64,000 bases of DNA from Onchidella celtica (lineage: Eukaryota; Mollusca; Gastropoda; Systellommatophora; Onchidiidae), in the NCBI GenBank assembly GCA_963931925.1, contig OZ007583.1:18832048-18896047 (forward strand), in the 5' to 3' direction. Shown piece by piece: positions 20,487 to 33,169 of this stretch. The notes beneath the pieces were generated by a model that ran no database searches, had not been told where the DNA came from, and was given only the letters and a program-made list of their open reading frames with translations. The translations under genes were made by a program, and so were the position numbers. The stretch's first letter is position 1. Each line of letters opens with the position of its first letter.

Positions 20487-22389
20487 CAGACTTCAGAGAC
20501 CGAGAGTGAAAATACAATGTCCACGGCCAAAACAGCTTTTCACACTAACAATATTGTCCATGATAAAAACAACTCGCTCTCTCTCTCTCTCCCTCCCTCC
20601 TCTCTCTCTCTCTTTCTCTGTGTTTGTCGTCGTATACAGTTGATTTCCCCTATTTATATCTTAGATCTTAGTTGTTTGTTGTGTTTTGTTTTTTTTGTAG
20701 TTGTTGCTGTTTGCCGTTTATTGTATGTTTATTTGTCTGTAACCGGCCTAATGGACCACAGACCTCAGATCTGAGGGGACAAGAAACTTAATCTATTGGA
20801 ATCTGACACTGTATTGACCACTATAAGTCCGATCACGGTATCTGGTTGGGGGTTGTCTGTTTGTTTGTCAAAGCATTCTTGCTCTTTATAAAACCAGACC
20901 ACCATCAGGCCTGAAACTACTATTATGAAGGAACTTCATTTATAACTCATCCTTTCACAGGCCTAAATTGGGTATGCACCCACCCCAAAAAAGCTTTCAA
21001 GATGGGGGTGTGTAAAATGGCAACTGAATCCGGAACAAGACTGCAGTGTTGACACTATCAAAACGAAGGAGCGGCTGCCTGTTTACTTTGTCGGCCTTAG
21101 CAAACATGAAAAAAGAATACCTTGCATTACCACAAAACTAAATATTCTCATGTACAGAAATCACGCTGCGTTTAAATAAAAAAAAAAAGAATAAAAAAAT
21201 ATCTTCTTGCATTCTGTCTTTATAAAGAACGACCCTGCATATATTTTTTTATTAGTTCTTCCTAAAAACGCACCCAGGGAACACTTGCTCTGCACAGTGC
21301 TGTGGCTGAAAAGATATTATAAGATACGTTTGTATAAAATGTGTAAAGGCGGTTGCTTCTCCAAATACACAAGTTCTTAAATCCTAACAAAGAATGACAT
21401 AACTGGCAACCATCAAACTGTCTACACGTCTTATTTGATCATGTTTTTCAGAGATCCGTTGCATAAAAATTAAAATTCATAACAAATTCAGAAATCATAA
21501 AGGCTTCAATATTTAAATGTTCTCCTTATCTTTCGTTGGCGACCGATTTAATGACATAGAGTTCCGGTGACTTATATTATACATTCACTACCATAAGTGG
21601 TCTATTTCTCCGGTTCACTTTTTGTTTTTTGAATTGAAAATGACTAATGAAAAAGTAAAACACTCTTTGCCTCTGTATCCGTTGCTGTCCACAGCCTCCG
21701 TTTCGCTCCTCAACCCTATAGGGAGTTTTTCATACGTCATTTTCAGTAAAAATGGTGGAGCAGATGCTGTGGTCAAGATCACCAAATTGCTGCGTGTTCA
21801 TATTGCCAGGTCCTTCATCCGGCACTTAAAATCTTCTGGCCAATTTTATTTATTTTCAGGGATATCCATAAAGGGGGAGAGGGGAGAGGGAAGGGGTTCC
21901 CGCCAAGCCCCTCCCCTCCTCGGGGTAAGAAAAGCATACACAGTGGCAGAAGGGATTTCAGGGAAGAGCAGGTAAACATTACATTTCTTTTTAATCCACA
22001 GATTACGTACGCTCCTAAGTGGAAGGTGGCCTGGAAATGTTAAGGGCTTACTATGGGCATTCACTGTTCGAATAGTGGTGAGCTCATACAAAGGAAGGGG
22101 GTGAACGCATGAGGAGGATACATGAAATGTTTACATAGGGGGGTGGGTGGGTGGGTAGGTAATAAAGAAAAACTCGGCAATATCGAGCGGGCATACTTTC
22201 TAGATAGCCCTGTGTCTTTTTAACTATAGCCAAGACAGTAGGTATAGACTGAGGTTTGAAGCTTATTATGGGGAAAGAGATTAAGACGATAGGCTGGCCG
22301 AGTTAGTTGAAATAAAAAAGAATAAATCATATTGTACAGAAAGCTTATGCGATTGAAAAGACAATACCTCTCAAAATAAATATAGAAAA

Positions 22390-24746
22390 ACTTGGAAATA
22401 CATAAGACCGCATTTCAGCTGGAACTGAAAAATACATTTGAATCTGTGGAGGCAGATGTAGCCTTTATCGAGACACTGAACCAAATTGCAACCGAAGAAA
22501 TAAAGAAAATACAAGGGCCGAAAGAAAATTCAAAGGAAGGGAAAATGTTAGAAGAACTAGATAAAAAAAGGAAAACTATACATAAGAAAGAACATAGGGC
22601 GGGCAAAGAAAACATTGAATATGCTGAACTGAACAAGACAGTGAAGAGACGGAGACAGAAGGAAAAGAAAAGAAATGATTAAAGCGAATAATTGAAAGCG
22701 GCAAAGGACCAAAAGAAATATACAAGCAAGGCAGTCGAAAGAAAATCACAAGCATGCTCAAAACAACAGGTGAAACGATCACAAACAGAGAAGAAATCCT
22801 AAGTGTCTGCTCAGATTTTTACAAAACACTCTACCAGAAAACGATGGATATGACACAAACAACTAAGACAACCAGCCCGGACAATGATCAAGTTCCAGTT
22901 TTCAAAGATGCATGTAAGAAAGATGAAAAAAGAGAAAGCATCTGGAAATGATGACATAATGAGCAATGTAGTGCAGATAGGAGGCCAACAGAATAATAAT
23001 AAAATATCTGAGATCTGTGGACGATGTCGCACTTTTCTCAGAGAACGTACAGCAGAATGAAACCAACCTGAATATAATAAACAAACAGAGCAAGAAGGTT
23101 GGCCTGAAAATTCACAAAGACAAAACAAAATACATGCCGAACTACGAGATAAATGAAAAGGTAATAATGGAAAACAAAACCATTGAAAAAGTCACGGAAT
23201 ATAAATACCTAGGACAGACTATACATAAGGAACACAACATAAAAACTGAAATAGACTAGAATAGGAGCAGCATGGAGCTGCTTTGGAAAAAAACAGAGCT
23301 ATTCCTGGACCACGAATTGCCAATGTCCATTAAGTAACAAGTATTCAACCAGTATCAAAAGAGGAGTAAGGCAGTGCTGCATAGTATTACCGGATCTTTT
23401 TAATTTATATAGTGAGATGGTCCTGAGAAACCTCAATGAACACCAGGGAGTCAAGGTAGGCGGCAATAATATCAACAACTTACGGTACGCTGATGACACA
23501 GTCATCATTTCGGACTCCGAACAAAAATTACAGACCCTTCTTACAACAGCAATGGCCAAAAGTGTAGAGAAAGGCTTATAATTAAATTCTAAGAAAACAG
23601 AATGCATGGCCATCTCAAAACAAGCCAATGTACCGACTTGCAATATATTTTATAATGGTGAGAAAATAAAACAAGTAAAAAACTTCAAATACCTGGGATA
23701 TACCATAACACAAAATGCAAAGAGTGACATTGAAATAAAGAAGAGAATTGCAATAGCCAAGGATACATTCAGCAAAATTGAAAGCTATATTTACAAACAG
23801 GAACATCACTATCGGCACCAAAATTAACACCCTTAAAGCATATGTTTGGTCAATTCTTTTGTATGGATGTGAGTGCTGGACACTGTATAAAGACACAGAA
23901 AGGAGACTGGAGGCTGCGGAATTATGGTTTCTCCGAAGTATGATGAGAATACCATGGACAGAGAGAAAATCCAATGTAGAGTTTATCGAAATAGCAGGGT
24001 ATAAACGATCCCTAATAAGGACAATGAGAAAGAGACAAATGAAATTCCTGGGACACATATGTAGGAAGAACGGGATCGAGAAACAAATGCTATGCGGTAA
24101 AATAGAGGGGCGGAGAAGCAGAGGACGACAAAGAACTACATAAATTGACAGCATCAACAACTATGCTACCAAAAAGTCGATAAGTAACACCGAGCAGATA
24201 AGGACTGACAACAGAAAAGCCTGGTGTGCCATGGTCGTCGATGTCTGCTCCAGACCTGACACCTGAAGAAGAAGAAGAAGAAGAATTCAACCAGTGCATT
24301 ATTCCAATGATTACAGGTGGTTGCCAAACACGATCGATTACAAAACAACTTACGAACAAATTAAGAACTACCCAGAGGACAATGGAAAGAAGAATACTCA
24401 ACATCATACTGCAAGATAAAATTCCAAACGCCGAACTATGCAAACAAACAAAGCTAATGGACATAGTAAATTCAGGCTATAACAAAAGTAGAATTGGGCT
24501 GGACATGTGGGATGCATGAATGAAACTAGATGGACAAAACTCTGCACTGAATGGCAACCACGGACAGGAAAAAGAACACTAGGCGATCAGGAAGAAGATG
24601 GAAGAATGATATAAAAAATAGAGACGGAACAACATGGATGAGGAAGACATCAGACAGAAAGGAATAGAAGTCATTGTCACAGGGCAACATCCTGCAGTGG
24701 ATGGACAATGCCTAGGTAAAAGGTGAAAGGTGAAAGGTGAAAAAAA
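22390..24746 (+). pseudogene. Outer LINE remnant (RTE-like), copy A, split by another LINE
   Basis: Decayed non-LTR retrotransposon. 22392-22682 encodes a charged linker of the type lying between endonuclease and RT (residues NKTVKRRRQKEKKR). 23000-23340 encodes the rear of RT (VGLKIHKDKTKYM, then EYKYLGQTIH). After the inserted LINE, 24296-24713 carries the C-terminal region (TKQLTNKLRTTQRTMERR, KQTKLMDIVN, then tgcagtggatgg). It ends in a short tandem tail of aaaggtg units (24717-24746). Several stops and frame changes are present, and the endonuclease and front RT are missing or unreadable. Family assignment beyond LINE is tentative. Confidence 0.7.
23354..24284 (+). pseudogene. Inner LINE (5'-truncated) inserted in outer LINE, copy A
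   Basis: Flanked by an 11-bp target duplication, attcaaccagt (23343-23353 and 24285-24295). It begins within RT, shows the RYADDTVII catalytic box near 23480, KTECMAISKQ, FKYLGYTIT, then the C-terminal LLYGCECWTL, LRSMMRIPWTERKSN and FLGHICRKNG motifs, and ends in (GAA)n at 24264-24284. An in-frame stop near 23580 and a frame change near 23805 make it dead. The 5' truncation, target duplication and simple-repeat tail are the hallmarks of target-primed reverse transcription. Confidence 0.8.
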
Positions 24747-24759
24747 TCATATTTTAAAA

Positions 24760-26292
24760 CAAAGGAACAAAGAAGAGAGACGTTTACATCATATAACCTA
24801 AGCTTTTCACACTGACAGCAAAGCGCTAAGCACGGAATGTATCGAAGCTCTCCATAACCTCTCTTCTTTTCTAAAATAAAATTATATCAAAAACGTTCAA
24901 ATGCTACACTGACGTTTTTCTTCTATGCCACCAAGCGGACACTATTGCAAACAGCGAAACTACATAGCAAAAGGGCCAAAAATAATATAGGCACACCGAA
25001 GCCGCCCAGATTCATAAACCCGAAAGGATAGGTACTGTTTGAATAACGCAGCATCACGCGTACTTCCTTTTTGAAACAGAATTTTAAAAAAAAATATTTT
25101 ATTCCTCTCTTTATTGTTCGTCAGTTTGTTGGAAAAGATGTGTGTTAGCTACGTGCTTTGAGGCAGGTTGTAGATTGAAACTTGATAACGGCGTGCAGGA
25201 GGGCTTTATAGAAATTGATTCAGTTGGCTGTGAAACGATTCTGAGCCAACCATTTCATGTCCACAGACAACATGCGAGGCGGAGACATACTGTCTTGGGT
25301 AATATATGTGTTGAGCAAATAATCGGAATTCATCTCATACATACAGTAACCTCTGTGACATCAAAGGCATGACATCATCTGGATATATTTATCATGGTCG
25401 TCCCTCGTATTCGAGGAGGACGTATCTGCATAATCATTTGAATGGGCCCGTAGTCCATGTTGGGACTTGCAGGGTAGTGAGCGTATTCGTATATGGCAAT
25501 AGATTTCTGCTGTTGTCGCGGATATAGGCTAGGCTCAGTGGCGACGTTTTTTTAGCAGCCTGGGCCTTGATGCGGCACGCCTCTTCAAAAGTCCCTGAAG
25601 CTTTTCTCACACCAGCAGGGGCGATAACAAGTAAATAAGATAAAATAACTTACTAATATTATCACTTCCCCTGGAATGGAGCAGAAACCAAAACAATAAT
25701 ACTGAAAACATATAAAACCCTCCCCCGCCCTCCCCTTCCACACTAGGGAACTCTGACATACGTTGTCTCTCCGACTTGATTATGATGCCAGCCTACAGAG
25801 AACGAAACAAAAGAAAAAGGGCCAGAAGAAAGAAAAACAAAAGACCAAGTCCAGGATGAAGGCAGCCCACCAGGGAGCCCTTTTGAGTTCTAAGAAAGTC
25901 AGAACAAGAAGAAAAACATCAAAAATAACGAAACAAGTAATAAAAGAAACAAGTTGAGTGAAGTGTAAATGCTAAAAGGCAGCGATCCACCGAAAAATAA
26001 AGATCTACAACTTGCAATTTCATACAGATTACATTTTTTTGACTCTCAACTTCAGTCAGTTATGAAATAGCCGGATGCATGGATGAAGCTATTTTACGAG
26101 ACATGACAGCACTTTCTCTCTTTCTCTCTCTCTGCCTTTCCCGTTAGAATTTTTACTTCTTTTATTTGATCTTATTTGTAGTAATCCGAGGCCAGAAAGC
26201 TAACTCAAAGTTTGGTAACGAAGAAAAAAAACGGTGAAAAGACCAAAGAGAACGTTACCGTGCGGATGCGCCGTTAAACCCAAACCCAAACT

Positions 26293-26390
<98 letters not shown>

Positions 26391-28240
26391 GGTTTTTAAT
26401 TAAATAGGATGTGAATAAATATGTTGTCTTTTTTTTTTCTCGGAATTACTTATTCGCCTTTCAGCAAGTAAGAATCTTCAAAACCAGAGCTTGAGAACCT
26501 TCATGTCACATCCTGTAACTTTGTAATGTTCACCAGTCAGGTCTCTGAATAAGGGAATAAGCCGCAATTTCCAAAAGTTGAATCAAACTGACTCAGTAAA
26601 CGCTAAGGAAAAAAGTTCCCACCAAAGTATTTCATGATGAACACAATTGAAATTCCCGTGTAAATCATCTCTGCAATTGGAGACGAGGCTTGGCGGAATC
26701 CCAGCTGATCAACGGTGACACAGCCAGCTGTAAGTTCATCAGGGACCACCAATCGCCTTTGCTCCTCATTCATCACTTTTGGGGGAGCGGGTTCATGTCC
26801 ATGGGTGAAAGTTTTGTTTACGATGGATCTAGGCTGGATTCGGCCGAGTAAGAGACAACGATTTTGTTCCCCATGCTCTTTTGACAGTGTTCAGTCCAGT
26901 TAGAGACATGGAATTGTTTTAGGCACATCCATTTTTCCTATTTCAGCTTGTACTGTCACCTTAGTATTAAGATGATAAGAAAAGGAGAGATAGGATAGGA
27001 ATGGGTTTCCAGTGTTGTGTCCAGGATGGAATCATTCGTTTTGGCTCGCTTTTCCCTCATTGTCAACCAGATGTATTTTAAAGTAAGGATTTATTTAACA
27101 TCAATAACAGTTAACAGGTATGAAATAGGTCCAGATCTAACACTTTTGACTCGACATTCTTTCCCTCAGACGGCGGAAACTTACATTCATTTCGATCAGA
27201 GTTAGGTCTAAGCACACCGAAGTTCGACTTGGAACACACTGCACTGCACACAAAGTGGCCTAGAAATAACTCGACCATAGGCCTACTGCTATTTACATTA
27301 TGTTATAGTAATACCAAATCTCAGACTGGTGCATTTCTTGATGAAAACAAGCACGTGCATGCATCAAATTTCGTTGTACTTGAAACTACTTTACTAGATC
27401 TAGATCTACAAATTACGGTGTAATTGCCCGTCTTCTTCCTTTACCTGATAATACCAGTGATTTTGCTGGAAAAGAGGATGTTAACACCTACCTAGGACAG
27501 TGTACCGTCATCACTACCAATCTCAAGCCATTTTACCTATCTCTTCACAACCAGTAGGAAATCATACAAAGGGAGGGTGAAAAGGACTGTAAGTGTAAAG
27601 GGGGGCCTACACAGCCACCCAAAAAACACAATGGCAAATTTGAGTTTTTTCACTGTGCTCATACCAGACACTGACTATACATGTAGGCTTTTGCATTATC
27701 TGTCGCACTGATCCATCCTCACCAGACAGAACTACTGACCCAGATTATAAATGAAGCTATGCAGCCTCGCAGAAGGACCGCTCGGTGTATGTGAGATGTG
27801 CATAGCATGATGAAATGGGAATTGTATAAGCAAGCAATACAGCAAAGCCATCTAGATTTTTGTTTGCGCACAGAAAGATGGATGTATCTATAAACCCTTG
27901 ACATCTGTCCAGATAATATTTGATTTATTTGTTGTCCAAGCAAGCATATTTCTATTAGAGAAAATGAATTCTCTGTAATTTGATTACTATTGTGTTGTTA
28001 CTGAAAGACTGCCACTTATCATGCAATATTATCTCTATTTCTATCATTTTAAAAAGCGTTTATTACAATGAACAATTGGATGAAAGGAACTTTTGGAGGA
28101 ACACACTTTATCCACAAGCATAAAAAAAGTCCTCAACAGAAGTTCACAGAGTGATCTTCAGAAAGAGACAATAAACTGATCCTCAGAAAGAAAAAACAAA
28201 ATGACTGAATGGATGTGTTTTCCATTTGGGGAATAAAGGG
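24760..28240. other. Non-coding remainder of copy A
   Basis: Apart from the CT microsatellite, no gene is recognised. Small open frames at ~25142, 26715, 27017 and 27229 are conserved in copy B only because the DNA is nearly identical. They show no domain, no splice pattern and no codon bias that I can see. A short inverted string cctcg-tatt-cgagg lies at about 25404. Confidence 0.5.
26297..26386. repeat. (CT)n microsatellite, copy A
   Basis: About 45 uninterrupted CT dinucleotides. The copy B allele (53342-53439) has one TTTC interruption and a slightly different length. Confidence 0.95.
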
Positions 28241-28245
28241 GGGGG

Positions 28246-29659
28246 TGTCAGAATCAAATACGGTCAAGGGGAAATAACTTAATTTAATATAACCTAGAGT
28301 AAGATATCAAGATTAATTTCCCTTGCCTTGGAGTAAAATTTAACTTTTGTGAAAACCCAAAATATCTATTAGAGTGGCCTTAAAGAATTGTCGTCTGCTG
28401 TGTCAAATTTTAACTTTTAACTAATTTGCATAGACAAAGTTAACATCCACGTCTAGAAATCTTCGTGGATTGATAAGAATAAGAAAACATACATATTAGG
28501 AAGTAGGAAAGAGTTAAATAAAAACCAGTAGGGCTTAGACGAAAGATTAGCGCCCCAGTTTTACTTTCCTAAAGGGATTATATTTCCTCTTGCTTCAACG
28601 CGTAGTAATTCGTGCTGCTTGCAAAGCGCGCGGACAGCACTAGTTATTCATTCCATGCCAGACTTCCGTGGGTGATGGTCTCAGCGTCGATTCTGCTTGA
28701 ATGAATCCATTTATTATGAACAGCATGGCTCGACGAATGTCTTGTCACTAATCCATGGCTCATTGAATATGACACCGCCTTTATCTACTGTTTCTGGCCT
28801 TAGCGCCAGAACAATCGTAAGTAAGATCTGACCGAGGCTCGTGATGTTTTGACAGTGAATAGGAGGTGAAAGCATGACAGTTATCCAGTAGGAGTATTGA
28901 TCACTTGGTGCATAGATCTACCCGGAGTGCTTGCTGAACATTGCAAGATGCTAAATACATAGACTAGATCTAGCTGTGAATTCTAGAATTGCAACTCGTA
29001 CTAATGTGTGAATCATATAGATCTAGAGTCTAATTGTAATTGAATTGTCTGGGTGAGGCTGGGAGTTGCCAGTCCACCCTTGATCTAGATTATATATAGG
29101 CCTATCTAGAGTCTATATAATATTTAACTGTGCCGACGTCACTTCGACGGGCAAGATCTAGACCTGTAACTTTGGATCTAAATATCTGAGATGACCTTAT
29201 GTCTCCAGAGACTGGACTCTATACTAGTCTAGTATATTGATTGCCATACAATAAGCAGACCAGATTTTAGAGATAGAATTCTATATAATTAGATCTAGTA
29301 TTTAGATAATTAGCAAGAACAGAAGTTAAATGATTTTGTAGGAAACCTAGAGCTAGACTTGTAATGACGTATTTATTGATTATGAAATTGATGCTGCTGA
29401 TATTTATCATTACTACATATTAGATCTCTAGACGAAATTGTTAGTAAACTTAACGTAAATAAAATGTGGCCCTGCAGGCCCTGTTGTTGAATTTATCCAC
29501 TTGTTCCTTAGTAATTGGCATGGGTCTGCAAGTTAAGAATTAAATTCAATATTACTATTAAAAATATGCAGTCGAACAACACCCCCAACACACCATTACG
29601 ATAACAAGGAAATCCATTCATTACAATTGGAGTGCACACCCTTCCTTGAATCCGTAACA
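28246..29659 (+). repeat. LTR-3 5' LTR
   Basis: 1414 bp, tg...ca ends. It is rich in TAGATCTA/CTAGAT palindromes (for example around 28966-29035, 29085-29115 and 29290). A candidate primer site ctggagagggacccc starts at 29660; I could not assign a tRNA. Confidence 0.85.
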
Positions 29660-30989
29660 CTGGAGAGGGACCCCCTAAAGAACATTTATTATCATAACTT
29701 AACAATTAGATAGGGGCACTCTTAAAAAAATTAAGTTAGTAAGGAGATAGACGCTAGCTATTATTGAGAGAAGAAATAATATAATATAGAATCTAGATCT
29801 AATAAGATGATCTGGATCTGGAATCTAGATCTAATAAAAGGGACACTATTTCTTAACATATATGGAGAGATTTAGATCTATCTAGATTCTAGTTGGAGAT
29901 TTGTTAGCTATTTGAGTATGTCATGATGTAACTTTGTAAGATTGTGATTTCAAATCTAGATCTAGATCTAGAGACATGTCGATGATATACATTGTATATT
30001 AATATACATTTTTTGCTTGAATTTCATATGATGTTCTGTCAATCCCATTGACCCGACGATCACGGCGAGGGACAACATCCATCAGACATCTATCTACCTG
30101 TGACAGAAAACGAGACCTTTGGACTTGGGAATGCGAGCTATGGATTGAGGAACCCACCATCTAAATTCCTTTAAAAAAAAAAAAAAAGTTAAGTGAACCA
30201 TCCGAGTGTCGATTTTTGGGGAGGTTGAGGTGTTTTCCTTCCTCATCATTTTACAGGCTTTTTATCTTTTTGCATGTTCAGTTTAGTTTAGCGGGTGGTT
30301 GGATGGGATCGTAGTTTAGCTAATCTTCTTTGCCAATCGGGTGCAGAACGTGTATCGTTGGCTATAAATAACTCGGGGTGATTTGCTTTACTATGAATAG
30401 TTCTGTAGGGATCCATTTATTCGTATAGATTGTGGCGTTCTTTGCTTCCTCCCTTTCTTTAGGAAGATGTCTCTCCTGTCCTTTTTCTTAATACTATCTT
30501 GTAAATAAGTTAGGGCTGTAGGGTCTGTTATCGTTCGTCTTGCTTGTTAGTCTAGCGTCCTGTTCAGTGTATTTTTTTTTATTCCTTATAAAGTTTAAAC
30601 TATTATATTGACATTGCTATGTTTTACAATATTGCCTGAAATATTTCACGTGCTAAAACCACGTTGAATTTTAATCTGGATTATTGACATTAAGTGAATT
30701 ATTAGAACCCGTGCAGTTAATACTGCCAGTTCTGGGTTAGTGTGATATAACCGATTCGTCTTTAAATTGATGAGCTCCCGAGAGGACAGTGGAAGACTGT
30801 TGTATGGGAAGTAATTTATGTGAAGTGAGAGATGAGTGATGTGTGGTGAATATTGGTATTATTTTCGGCTGTGCGGCCGCCCGAGGAGCAAAGAGTTTAT
30901 TGTCTCATGGGACTTGTTCGTATCAGTATTGAGGTAATGTCATTATAAAAGACACGTGGTATGTTGAGAGAGAGAGAGAGTTGAACCTT

Positions 30990-31320
30990 CTTACAGGCAT
31001 TTTAAGCCCCACAGGGCAGTGTAAGGCCTCAGGGCAGTGTAAGGCCGCAGGCAGTGTAAGACGCGGAGATGCAGTATAAGACCTATGGGCAGTGTAAGGC
31101 CGCAGGCAGTGTAAGACCGACGGGCATTGTAAGACCGACCGGTAAGAAAGGGAATTTTCGCGTTTTGAGAGTTTTTCCAGTGCTAACAGAGAACACTGAA
31201 TTGTCGCGTTGAGAGATATAATTTTGACAGTGGTAACAGAGGACACTGATTCGTCGCTTTGAGAGATATTTTGCAGTGGTAACAGAGGACACTGCGTGGT
31301 CGCGTTTTAAGAAGTTGTGA
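30990..31320 (+). repeat. Two tandem arrays in LTR-3 internal region
   Basis: 30995-31145: about seven imperfect units of ~18-20 bp built on gggcagtgtaaggccgca. 31150-31315: three units of ~55 bp built on gcgttttgagag ... gtggtaacagaggacactg. Minus-strand frames here are repeat translations, not genes. Confidence 0.75.
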
Positions 31321-31374
31321 AGAAGAGTGGAGTTTTTTTTATACAACCGATTATGTCTTAGGCTGTCCGCGTCC

Positions 31375-32570
31375 CGTGGATTGATAAGAATAAGAAAACA
31401 TACATATTAGGAAGTAGGAAAGAGTTAAATAAAAACCAGTAGGGCTTAGACCAAAGATTAGCGCCCCAGTTTTACTTTCCTAAAGGGATTATATTTCCTC
31501 TTGCTTCAACGCGTAGTAATTCGTGCTGCTTGCAAAGCGCGCGGACAGCACTAGTTATTCATTCCATGCCAGACTTCCGTGGGTGATGGTCTCAGCGTCG
31601 ATTCTGCTTGAATGAATCCATTTATTATGAACAGCATGGCTCGACGAATGTCTTGTCACTAATCCATGGCTCATTGAATATGACACCGCCTTTATCTACT
31701 GTTTCTGGCCTTAGCGCCAGAACAATCGTAAGTAAGATCTGACCGAGGCTCGTGATGTTTTGACAGTGAATAGGAGGTGAAAGCATGACAGTTATCCAGT
31801 AGGAGTATTGATCACTTGGTGCATAGATCTACCCGGAGTGCTTGCTGAACATTGCAAGATGCTAAATACATAGACTAGATCTAGCTGTGAATTCTAGAAT
31901 TGCAACTCGTACTAATGTGTGAATCATATAGATCTAGAGTCTAATTGTAATTGAATTGTCTGGGTGAGGCTGGGAGTTGCCAGTCCACCCTTGATCTAGA
32001 TTATATATAGGCCTATCTAGAGTCTATATAATATTTAACTGTGCCGACGTCACTTCGACGGGCAAGATCTAGACCTGTAACTTTGGATCTAAATATCTGA
32101 GATGACCTTATGTCTCCAGAGACTGGACTCTATACTAGTCTAGTATATTGATTGCCATACAATAAGCAGACCAGATTTTAGAGATAGAATTCTATATAAT
32201 TAGATCTAGTATTTAGATAATTAGCAAGAACAGAAGTTAAATGATTTTGTAGGAAACCTAGAGCTAGACTTGTAATGACGTATTTATTGATTATGAAATT
32301 GATGCTGCTGATATTTATCATTACTACATATTAGATCTCTAGACGAAATTGTTAGTAAACTTAACGTAAATAAAATGTGGCCCTGCAGGCCCTGTTGTTG
32401 AATTTATCCACTTGTTCCTTAGTAATTGGCATGGGTCTGCAAGTTAAGAATTAAATTCAATATTACTATTAAAAATATGCAGTCGAACAACACCCCCAAC
32501 ACACCATTACGATAACAAGGAAATCCATTCATTACAATTGGAGTGCACACCCTTCCTTGAATCCGTAACA
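31375..32570 (+). repeat. LTR-3 3' LTR, 5'-truncated
   Basis: 1196 bp starting cgtggattgataag, equal in length to 28464-29659 with one substitution noticed (gacgaa against gaccaa). The first 218 bp of the LTR, including the tg terminus, are missing at this end. Confidence 0.85.
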
Positions 32571-33098
32571 GGGGGGGTGATATATTTAAAACTGGAATCA
32601 GGTAAGAGGCACTGCATATATGTACTAAGATGACATTATACTCAGCAGTACCACGTTGACCATCTTGCTCTTCAAATTTGACGCATTAAATCCTATACAC
32701 TGAAGGTAGTTAAACAATTTTCGCATCTAACTTTCAGATTATTTCTAATGTCCAGACAGACACATTACTTTTATAACATTTTGATTTCCTTCTCATTGTT
32801 TGAAAAGAATAGATTTGAAAAGGACTGCATTAATCCTGACAATCTTTTACGCCACGACTTTCACCATCAAGGGACCGAAGACTTACCTGTCGATTTATTT
32901 TCATATATTATGGATAGGTCAGGACAGATACAGTTTGTTTTGTAAATTGATCTCTTGTGGAGAATTTTGAGATAGCTAGAGTGCGAAATACCTAATTATA
33001 CAGAGTGAGCTATTTTATACGGACATGCTAGCTGTCTCATCTTTTTCTCATACTTATGTCCTAATCATTACCCATTTCTTCTGATATAATTTTTAACA

Positions 33099-33152
33099 AC
33101 CACCACCACCACCACCACCATCCACCATTATCACCATCCACCACCACCATAA
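33099..33152. repeat. (CCA)n-rich microsatellite
   Basis: Run of accacc units broken by tccaccattatcaccatcc. It lies in the unique spacer just beyond the end of copy A. Confidence 0.9.
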
Positions 33153-33169
33153 CCATCACTCTCAATGGC

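Larger units (their letters stand above)
28246..32570 (+). mobile_element. LTR-3: non-coding LTR retrotransposon with truncated right LTR
   Basis: Starts tgtcag at 28246 and ends cgtaaca at 32570. It is inserted into a poly-G run that is uninterrupted in copy B (55268-55279), giving ggggg on both sides. The left LTR is 28246-29659 (1414 bp). The right LTR 31375-32570 (1196 bp) matches only 28464-29659, with one substitution seen, and lacks the first 218 bp. The internal 29660-31374 has no retroviral coding domain, only a leader-like region and tandem repeats. It is a non-autonomous or internally deleted element whose right end lost the start of its LTR together with adjoining internal DNA. 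A diverged relative is at the right edge of the window. Confidence 0.85.
31..32981 (+). repeat. Segmental duplication, copy A
   Basis: Direct-orientation copy of 41072-55694. Shared order: hAT element, tRNA-like box, two ~260-bp paralogous repeats, minus-strand LINE tail, nested LINEs, CT microsatellite, and a terminal stretch ending at the shared string gatagctagagt (copy A ends ~32981, copy B ~55694). Copy A is longer because LTR-1 with nested LTR-2 (1611-15116) and LTR-3 (28246-32570) are inserted only here, plus about 0.5 kb of small indels (for example ~15400-15550 and ~15840-16160). Similarity is uneven. It is roughly 10% diverged by eye in the hAT part, a few percent around 16400-18500, and nearly identical from ~19700 to 28240. 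An unmerged haplotype in the assembly is an alternative to a true duplication. Confidence 0.9.

Noticed and set aside
26200..26388. Frames of alternating Arg/Glu or Ser/Leu at CT/GA repeats (also 38600-38950, 41100-41517, 61090-61290)
   Set aside because: Dinucleotide repeats are open in several frames; no other coding evidence.
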